Source of the DNA: Hormoscilla sp. GM7CHS1pb
GTDB lineage: Bacteria; Cyanobacteriota; Cyanobacteriia; Cyanobacteriales; Desertifilaceae
Length of the DNA: 64,000 nt
Direction of reading: 5' to 3'
Assembly: GCA_014323675.1 (NCBI GenBank)
Contig: JACONN010000002.1
Coordinates: 496,001 to 560,000, forward strand
Part shown: positions 57,280 through 64,000 of the stretch, in pieces
Numbering within the stretch: the stretch's first letter is position 1
Layout: the number at the start of each line of letters is the position of its first letter
Notes under the pieces: model-generated
Databases searched by the model: none
What the model saw: only the letters and a program-made list of their open reading frames with translations
Told to the model about the DNA's origin: nothing
Position numbers and translations under genes: made by a program

Positions 57280-58001
57280 TCGGCAGAAAACAAAATGTTC
57301 CGACAATTAGAGGTTCAAAAAAATGAACCGGGTCCGACAATTAACTGTTATTTTAGTACATTATAACCTCTAAATAGCTAACCCGCTGCATAGCACAATA
57401 AAAATATAATTTTGTATCGAGGGTTACTAAAACCCTCAAAATATCTGTAAAGTCTAAGTGGGTAATTCAGATTTTTTTAAATAGGTCGCAAGTTAGGTTA
57501 TTTACACAAAAATCCGGAAGAGATAGTCATTTGCCTGTATTAATATAATTAAGGGTGTTATCAAGGTCATACTCGCACATGCGATCTATGTGAGTGACAG
57601 TGCAAAGAGAGGCTATGCCACAATCACAACAGCTATATAGAGGATGTGCGATTTTTCGGTCGAAACCGGGAGCACCCACCCGGTTGTGTCGCATCCTGCG
57701 CACAACATAGGTGATTCCGGAAACGAAAGTCCGCAGACCGATCGCTCAAGGGGTGTGGTCAAACCCGTTGACGTGCATGGGATCTCCCAGTCGCCGGATC
57801 CCCCCAAACCCCCCCAAGGGGGGAGCCGGCGCAACAAATGCATGACCACACCCTCGCTCCGCTCAAGGGCTGACTGAAAAAGGCAAGCCGTCAATGGTGT
57901 CTTGAACCGGTTCTACCGGACAAACTTCCTAAGAAAGAAGAGCGCTAAAGAGCTGATAACCAAGGAAAAGAGCTTTAGCACTGATGACCAACAAACGCTG
58001 A
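57280..58001. other. Intergenic region with repeats, no gene
   Basis: AT-rich to about 57600, then a palindromic unit with ACCCACCCGGTTGTGTCGC near 57668 (repeat family also at 60755-60965), and an inverted repeat GGGTGTGGTC (57751) / GACCACACCC (57843) around CCCCCCAAGGGGGG. No supported gene on either strand. Confidence 0.6.
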
Positions 58002-58074
<73 letters not shown>

Positions 58075-58087
58075 GCAATCTTTTTTG

Positions 58088-58127
58088 GTCGGGGTCGAAC
58101 TGGGAGTCGCCTCCCAATCCTCCCTTT
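58088..58127 (-). mobile_element. Group II intron 3'-end scrap (domain VI) upstream of tRNA-Phe
   Basis: The minus strand GGGAGGATTGGGAGGCGACT...CCCGAC is the domain VI and 3' end of introns 1 and 2, with the stem sequence changed to GGGAGGCGACTCCC and pairing kept. The rest of the intron is absent. It lies 14 bases upstream of tRNA-Phe. Confidence 0.7.
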
Positions 58128-58221
58128 AGCTAATATAACACTCTCGATCTGAGTTGGCAACCCTTTTCCCCAAAAAAAGAAAAAATTTTTTTCTGGCACC
58201 GGATCGCGCCGGTGTCAGAAA

Positions 58222-58714
58222 CTAGAGAACTGGGCGCAGGCGCATTAGTTTCAGGGTAAAATGGCCACCCCGCTTTTTCCCAAAGGCTCGCACTCGGACA
58301 ATATAGCTACCAGATTCGACGATCCTAGCAAACAGCAGGGAGTTGGTGCTACCGTCGGGACCATCATCATTTTCCGCCACCGTCGAGCCATTGGCATCCA
58401 GCAGCGTGACGATCGTGTCGAACTGGTCGCTAGTCAGGTCGATGGTGATCTGGTCTCTCTCCTTTAAGATAACGGTGTAGTCTCTGGCAAACCCACCCTG
58501 GCCAGTGGGAATATCATTGTCCGAGAGGGTATCTGTAATCTCATTGTTGAATGGCAGGGGTTTGGGATTATATATCCGCAGTTGCGCCTCTACTGCCCCC
58601 GCACTCATACCCATAGCTAGTAAAACCGTGGTGACTACCGAGAGGCGACCCCACCGGGGGGTGGTGGTAGTGAAGGAGAAGCTAAGAATTGTCTATTGGT
58701 CAAAGTGCTCGTCA
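58222..58714 (-). CDS. Exported PPC-domain protein, frameshift in signal region
   Basis: The main frame (to 58614) is a bacterial pre-peptidase C-terminal (PPC)-like beta domain: FARDYTVILKERDQITIDLT, DTIVTLLDANGSTVAENDDG and SGSYIVRVRAFG. The expected start, MTSTLTNRQFLASPSLPPPP at 58714, lies in another frame. One C more in the run at 58656-58661 joins it to RWGRLSVVTTVLLAMGMSAG, a good signal peptide with cleavage near AVEA-Q. PPC domains often mark secreted proteins. Function unknown. Confidence 0.75.
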
Positions 58715-58911
58715 TTTTCCCCCAGGGAAGCACTAACCAGCAAATAGTTTTCTCTGGTAGCTTCTCATTTTAGCCAGTAATTCCACAACTCGCCAACTGG
58801 TGAAAGTATCGCATTTCCGGTTAAATGTAGCTACTATAACAAAATATTATGGTAGTTTAACCCTCGTTCCCACGGCTCTGCCTGGGAACGCACGCGATTC
58901 TCTTCACTATT

Positions 58912-60010
58912 ATGAAACGCAGAACAATTCTTCGCAACAGTGCCCTTGGTGCTGCTACCGTAGCAGCAATAGGAGCTTGTAGCGGTCCTTCGGTTCAGAC
59001 GGCTACCGGCGAACTGCCTACTCTCAGATGGCGGATGGCAACTAGCTGGCCTAAGTCCCTCGATACGATCTTCGGAGGGCCCAAACCGTGTGCGATCGGG
59101 TCTCTGACATGACAGGGGACGCTTTACCATTACTCTCTTTGCTGGCGGCGAGATCGTGCCAGGCTTGCAAGTGCTGGATGCTGTCCAACAAGGGACAGTC
59201 GAATGCGGTCACACGGCTAGCTATTATTATATTGGCAAAAATCCCGCCCTGGCATTTGGCACTTCTATGCCCTTTGGTCTAACGGCCCAGCAGCAAAATG
59301 CCTGGCTGTATCACGGCGGCGGACTGGAGGCCCTGCAAAAAATAATGGCTGACTTCAATGCGATTAATTTTCCTGCTGGTAACACCGGCACCCAGATGGG
59401 AGGCTGGTTTAAGCGGGAAATTCAATCAGTTGCAGACCTGAAGGGACTGAAAATGCGCATCCCCGGACTGGGGGGTAAGGTGATGGCCCGTTTGGGGGTG
59501 AATGCTCAGGTGCTGCCGGGAGGGGAGATTTTTCTGGCCCTGGAGAGGGGGGCCCTGGATGCTGCTGAGTGGGTTGGGCCCTACGATGATGAAAAGTTGG
59601 GTTTACAGAAAGCGGCGAAGTTTTACTATTATCCGGGCTGGTGGGAGCCTGGAGCTACCTTAGAGGTGCAGGTGAATAAAGCTGCTTGGGACAAGCTACC
59701 CAAAGAGTATCAGCAAATTTTTCAGACCGCTGCCTTTGAGGCGAATATGAATATGCTAGCTAGTTACGATGCTAAAAACGGTGCGGCCCTGAAACGCTTG
59801 GTTGCTGGTGGCACCCAGTTGCGGCCCTACTCTCGGGAAATTCTACAAGCAGCCGAACGGGCCTCTTTTGAGTTATATGAAGAAGATGCCAGTAAAGACG
59901 CTACATTTAAACAAGTCTACGAACAGTGGAAAGATTTTCGCGCCCAAGTCTATGGGTGGGATAAGGTTAATCAGTTGAGCTTCGCTAACTTCGCGATGAC
60001 TGATAAATAA
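58912..60010 (+). CDS. TRAP transporter solute-binding protein (DctP family), two frameshifts
   Basis: The product would be a periplasmic receptor of a TRAP transporter, similar to the Anabaena 2-oxoacid-binding protein family. The start [20 protein letters not shown] with GACSG has a twin-arginine-like start and a lipobox-like Cys, then [19 protein letters not shown]. One G is missing at 59077-59079, and a second at 59115-59118. With both restored, the text reads [20 protein letters not shown]...[20 protein letters not shown] and runs to the end, with [20 protein letters not shown] and [20 protein letters not shown]. No membrane subunits of the transporter are in the window. Confidence 0.88.
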
Positions 60011-60041
60011 TAGATGTAGATCCAAGGAGATGCTGCAAGAG

Positions 60042-60692
60042 ATGAGCGAACCACAAGCTGCTCGCGAGTTATTTCGCGCCGCTTACGAAAACCGTTATAC
60101 CTGGGATGAGAATTTTCCTGGTTACAGCGCCGATCTCCAGGTCCAGCAAGGTGATGAAGTCTACACTGGCAAGATCGGTATCAACCACGACCTGACGGTA
60201 GAGGTTTCTGGTATCTCTGACCCCGAGGTGCAAAAGGGGATCTCGAACCAGCTCAATGATGTCATTACCCACCGCAAACGCACGCCTTTCGAGCAGGCCC
60301 ACGGGAAAAACCGCTTTACTACCGGAGCAACAGACAGCACCGGGGCTGTAGAAATTCTGGTTGACGGCGCGGCCATGGGGTCGAATTACAAAGTGCGCGA
60401 TCGCACGATCTGCTACGTCTATCGGGTAATGGGTGGGATGACCTTTGTTATTGATACTCACGAGTGCCTGGATACGGGTGCCGGTTACCTGCCAACTCGG
60501 TATGATGCTGTCTTCCACAATTCCCAGACAGGTGATACCATCCAGTCAGTGGAATTTGACGACACCTACTCCCAAATTGGCGATTACTACCTGATGACAC
60601 ATCAGCAGATCCGCACCGATCGCCAAGGTGAGTTGACAACCTCGGTGTTTGACTACTCTAACGTGAAGCTTCACCAACTAGCTAAGGTCTAG
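60042..60692 (+). CDS. DUF3386-family protein
   Basis: The protein of 216 residues matches the cyanobacterial/plant DUF3386 family: ARELFRAAYENRYTWDENFP, a beta-rich body (VQQGDEVYTGKIGINHDLTV) and YLMTHQQIRTDRQGELTTSV. Start at 60042 (MSEPQAAREL) is preferred; ATG at 60030 touches the AAGGAG site. Function unknown. Confidence 0.85.
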   Translation: MSEPQAARELFRAAYENRYTWDENFPGYSADLQVQQGDEVYTGKIGINHDLTVEVSGISDPEVQKGISNQLNDVITHRKRTPFEQAHGKNRFTTGATDSTGAVEILVDGAAMGSNYKVRDRTICYVYRVMGGMTFVIDTHECLDTGAGYLPTRYDAVFHNSQTGDTIQSVEFDDTYSQIGDYYLMTHQQIRTDRQGELTTSVFDYSNVKLHQLAKV

Positions 60693-61017
60693 AAATTAAC
60701 AGTCTATTTCTAGGGAATAAGCTAGGAATGCGCTGCTCGCGTCCGGGAGCACCCTTTCGTTTCCTCTTCGCCCACCCATGTCGTTGCCTGCTGGCGAACG
60801 ACAGGGTCGTTTCCACGAGCAATCGCGGAAGTTTAAAGAGATACTAGACTATAGCGAAGAGTCAGCAATCGACATGGGTGAGTGTCTCGGGAAACGAAAG
60901 GGCGAAGAGGAAACGACCCTGTCATGTCGCTCCTGCGCACGACATGGGTGGGTGTCTCCGGACGCGAAGCACGCTACGCGAACGAATCTGAATTGGATAA
61001 AGTAATTAGAGGTAACT
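60693..61017. repeat. Palindromic repeats upstream of the Nfu gene
   Basis: CCACCCATGTCGTTGCCTG...CGAACGACAGGGTCG near 60773-60810, and CCTGTCATGTCGCTCCTGCG...ACGACATGGGTGGGTGTCTC near 60918-60958, belong to the repeat family at 31795 and 46592. ACGCTACGCGAACG follows near 60970. No gene is supported. Confidence 0.7.
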
Positions 61018-61287
61018 ATGTCTCAAGCAACATTAGAAGCCCCATTAGAAGGCCCATTGGAACTCACGCCCGAGAACGTGGAAACGGTTCTCGATGAACT
61101 GCGCCCTTATCTGATGGCTGACGGCGGTAATGTAGAGTTGACAGAGATTGACGGTCCCGTTGTCAAACTGCGGCTACAAGGTGCCTGTGGTTCTTGTCCG
61201 AGCTCTACTATGACTCTGAAAATGGGAATTGAGCGCCGCCTGCGAGAGTACATCCCCGAGATTGCTGAAGTGGAGCAAGTGCTGTAA
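61018..61287 (+). CDS. NifU-like iron-sulfur scaffold protein (Nfu/CnfU)
   Basis: The 89-residue protein is a single NifU C-terminal domain: [20 protein letters not shown] and the cluster-binding [20 protein letters not shown] (Cys-x-x-Cys). Such proteins assemble and transfer Fe-S clusters in cyanobacteria and plastids, including for photosystem I. Good start with GAGGTAACT. Confidence 0.94.
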   Translation: MSQATLEAPLEGPLELTPENVETVLDELRPYLMADGGNVELTEIDGPVVKLRLQGACGSCPSSTMTLKMGIERRLREYIPEIAEVEQVL

Positions 61288-61384
61288 TTTAAGGTAAAAC
61301 CATTTTCGGGTTTTGTGGTTCAAAGGCAAAAGAATCAGCCCTGTTTCTTTTGCCTTTGACGTTTTTAATGTTTTAATGTATCTT

Positions 61385-63615
61385 ATGTCTCATCCCCTTT
61401 ATATCGCTTTTATCTGGCATCAGCATCAGCCCCTCTACAAAAGCAGGGTGGCCGCTCGCTATCGTTTACCCTGGGTGCGCTTACATGGTACAAAAGATTA
61501 TCTAGATTTGGTACTGCTGCTGGAGAGTTACCCCAAACTGCATCAAACGGTGAATTTGGTGCCCTCGCTGATAATGCAAATTGAAGATTATGCTGCTGGT
61601 ACAGCTTTCGATCCTTACTTGGACCTGGCCCTGATGCCTGCCGAACAGCTGGATAAAGAACAGCGCAAATATATCATAGAGCATTTCTTTGATGCCAATC
61701 ACCATACTCTCATCGATCCTCATCCCCGTTACGCCCAACTATATAATCAGCGCCAAAAAGAGGGACGCACCTGGTGTATGCAAAATTGGCAAGCAGCAGA
61801 TTACAATGATTTGTTAGCTTGGCATAATCTGGCATGGTTTGACCCGCTGTTCTGGGATGACCCGGATATTGCTGGCTGGTTAAAGCGGGGTAAAGATTTT
61901 ACTTTGGGCGATAGACAGCGGATATATTCTAAGCAGCGGGAAATATTAGGTCGGATAGTCCCCCAACATCGGAAAATGCAAGATGCAGGTCAGTTGGAGG
62001 TGATGACAACTCCTTACACTCATCCGATCTTACCCTTACTGGCGGATACAGATGCAGGTCGGGTGGCGGTGCCGAATATGACTTTGCCCGCAGAAAGATT
62101 TCAATGGGCTGAAGATATACCGAGGCATTTACAAAAAGCCTGGGATATGTATAAAGACAGGTTCGGACGGGAACCGCGCGGACTATGGCCTTCAGAACAA
62201 TCTGTCAGCCCAGCTATGTTACCAGATGTAGCTAAACAGGGTTTAAGTGGCTGTGTTCGGATGAAGCGGTTTTGGGTTGGACTCTGCAGCATTTCTTTCA
62301 TCGAGATGAGGCGGGAAATGTCCTGGAACCAGAGTACCTCTATCAACCTTATCGCTTGCCGACGTCTTTTGGAGATTTGGCGATCGTCTTCCGAGACCAT
62401 CGCTTGTCCGATCTGATCGGCTTTACCTATGCGGGCATGGAACCATCTGCTGCTGCTGCTGATTTGGTGGGACATTTGCAGGCGATCGCCCGCAGTCTGA
62501 TCCACAGACAGGGTGATGGCGGCAGTGTACTGGCAGAACCCTGGTTAGTCACCATTGCCTTAGATGGAGAAAACTGCTGGGAATTCTATCAGCAAGATGG
62601 CAAGCTATTCTTAGAAAACCTGTACGATCGCCTGTCGGATCGCGAGGATCTGAAGTTAGTAACTGTATCGGAATTTATCGAAGAATTCCCGCCCATAGAA
62701 ACCATCCCAGCGGAAAAGTTACACAGCGGTTCGTGGGTAGATGGCAGCTTCACTACTTGGATCGGAGACAAGGCGAAAAACCGCGCCTGGGACTTGCTGA
62801 CAGCAGCGAGGCAAGTTTTAGCGAAGCATCCAGAGGCAACGGCAGAAAATAATCCCGAAGTTTGGGAGGCCCTCTACGCTGCTGAAGGTTCTGACTGGTT
62901 TTGGTGGTTTGGGGAAGGTCATTCTTCCAACCAAGATGCTATTTTCGATCGACTTTTTCGCGAACATTTGATAGCTATCTACGAGGCATTGAACGAACCC
63001 GTTCCCCCAGAGTTAAGGAGTCCTGTGGAACTTCACGAGGCCAGAGGAGACCATCGACCGGAAAGCTTTATCCATCCTATTATCGATGGCATTGTCGATG
63101 AACAAGAATGGGATAAAGCGGGGCGGATGGAAATTGGCGGTGCCCGGGAAACAATGCATCGCAGTTCTGCTATCCAGCGCCTCTGGTATGGAGTCGATCA
63201 TATCAATTTCTATGTCAGGGTAGATTTTAAGAGTGGCGTACACAGGGGTAAAGATTTGCCCGACCAGTTGAACTTGCTGTGGTTCTATCCCGATCGACCG
63301 ATGGTAAACAGTCCCATGCCCCTGATAGATGTGCCTGATGTTGCGCCTGCGAACTATCTATTCCATCACCATCTCGGGATTGATTTGCGAGAGCAATCTT
63401 GTTGGTTTCAAGAGGCCAGGGAATTTTATCAATGGTATAATCTTTCCACCCGCGCCCAAGTAGCTTTCCAGGATTGTTTGGAAATAGCAGTTCCCTGGGC
63501 AGATTTACACGTACCTCCAGATTGGCCTCTGCACTTGGTGTTAGTGCTTTCCTCCGAGGGACTGTTCCGCGAACAGGTGCCCGAACAGTCTCCGATCCGG
63601 ATCGAAGTGCCTTAA
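61385..63615 (+). CDS. Glycoside hydrolase family 57 protein, frameshifted
   Basis: The product is a GH57 alpha-amylase/4-alpha-glucanotransferase-like protein, cytoplasmic by lack of signal. Start MSHPLYIAFIWHQHQPLYKS. The family motifs HQHQP, WxxxHxxxDPxxW-like region and GLWPSEQSVSPAMLPDVAKQ are present. At 62242-62244 one T is missing; the other frame then gives FKWLCSDEAVLGWTLQHFFH with the catalytic Glu, and continues with IVFRDHRLSDLIGFTY, TIALDGENCWEFYQQDGKLF and GSWVDGSFTTWIGDKAKNRA. A C-terminal beta-rich domain ends SSEGLFREQVPEQSPIRIEV. Restored length about 740 residues, normal for the cyanobacterial subgroup. Confidence 0.92.
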
Positions 63616-63851
63616 GTCATCTCAGATGACTCCGACCATGACTATGATACAGACTATCTCGACTCAGATGGCAGCTATTGGAGCTAAACCATAGAGCTTG
63701 GTCTGTGAAACAGGGTTTCTCCGGTCACAACATTAATATCTCGTCGATCGCCACAGTAGAAACCCGGTTTCCGATAAATCGATGTCCGAGAACTTATATT
63801 GCCCGATCGGGCAACCTTAATTTATCAACTAAAACTTGGAGGAATCAAATC

Positions 63852-63989
63852 ATGTTTGGACAAGGCTATTTGGTCAAAAAAGGCGTGGAGTATACTGGGG
63901 AAGCATTAGGCATGGACAAGAAAGATGCCAAGATGCTAGGACAAGCAGCAATGTTGGTGACGACTATTGCGACCCTAGACTTTGTTTGA
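63852..63989 (+). CDS. Small hypothetical protein (45 aa)
   Basis: ATG at 63852 follows TTGGAGGAAT, a strong ribosome binding site. The product starts MFGQGYLVKKGVEYTGEALG, then MDKKDAKMLGQAAMLVTTIA and ends TLDFV, with a short hydrophobic stretch that may be membrane-associated. It looks like a complete small gene. I do not recognise the family. Confidence 0.6.
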   Translation: MFGQGYLVKKGVEYTGEALGMDKKDAKMLGQAAMLVTTIATLDFV

Positions 63990-64000
63990 CGATGACTATG

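Noticed and set aside
57613..57894. Antisense open frames over the spacer near tRNA-Phe
   Set aside because: They follow palindromic repeats and show no protein-like features.

Overview
The window comes from a cyanobacterium, most likely a filamentous non-heterocystous (Oscillatoriales-like) one. It carries photosystem II genes (psbB, psbT, psbM), nitrate assimilation genes including the cyanobacterial accessory protein NarM, DUF3386 and other cyanobacterial families, frequent GCGATCGC (HIP1) octamers, and a dense load of short interspersed repeats and ORF-less group II introns. The species placement is an inference from gene content and repeat style.

Layout. 1-2030: a truncated Uma2-type gene, a 44-codon gene, a group II intron on the minus strand and repeats. 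2031-18429: an unusually complete NAD metabolism island: nadB, an SDR gene, nicotinamidase and nadC, then an inserted stretch (PhyH-type dioxygenase, MDR oxidoreductase, NADAR glycosidase, four-helix-bundle pseudogene, dimethylglycine-type methyltransferase), a 3' fragment of nadA, a gamma-butyrobetaine-dioxygenase-like gene, a second group II intron, and the plus-strand run pncB-nadD-nrtR-nadE. 18430-28300: a graveyard of ParD, DUF559, ISL3 transposase, sulfotransferase and a very large SpvB/RHS-type toxin gene, plus one apparently intact tail-collar protein. 28378-37872: housekeeping genes (rpsU, a proA paralogue, tRNA-Gly, nrdR, psbT-psbB, ferredoxin, psbM, universal stress protein, dxr). 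38018-48344: nitrate assimilation and neighbours, all on the minus strand: nirA fused to a ferredoxin domain, a membrane-anchored unknown, nrtP, narB, psiE-like, rbp-rpsU and narM, with a textbook NtcA-type promoter ahead of nirA. 48345-58130: accessory region with tandem repeats, an ISL3 remnant, rtcB with an internal deletion, HNH and methyltransferase fragments, HAD hydrolase, tRNA-Ala, and a group II intron interrupted by a secreted LRR-RTX protein gene. 58222-63989: PPC-domain protein, TRAP solute-binding protein, DUF3386, Nfu, GH57 amylase and a 45-residue protein.

Two themes stand out. First, mobile or repetitive DNA is found inside genes: repeats sit in frame in nadB and in the linker of the NirA-ferredoxin fusion, and a 73-bp repeat with a 4-bp duplication breaks a four-helix-bundle gene. 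The LRR-RTX gene lies between the 5' part and a degenerate 3' part of a group II intron. Second, at least ten genes, several of them normally essential (nadC, dxr, narB, nirA), are broken only by a one-base deletion in a homopolymer run. That pattern suggests sequencing error more than gene decay, although stop codons and repeat insertions elsewhere look like genuine decay.
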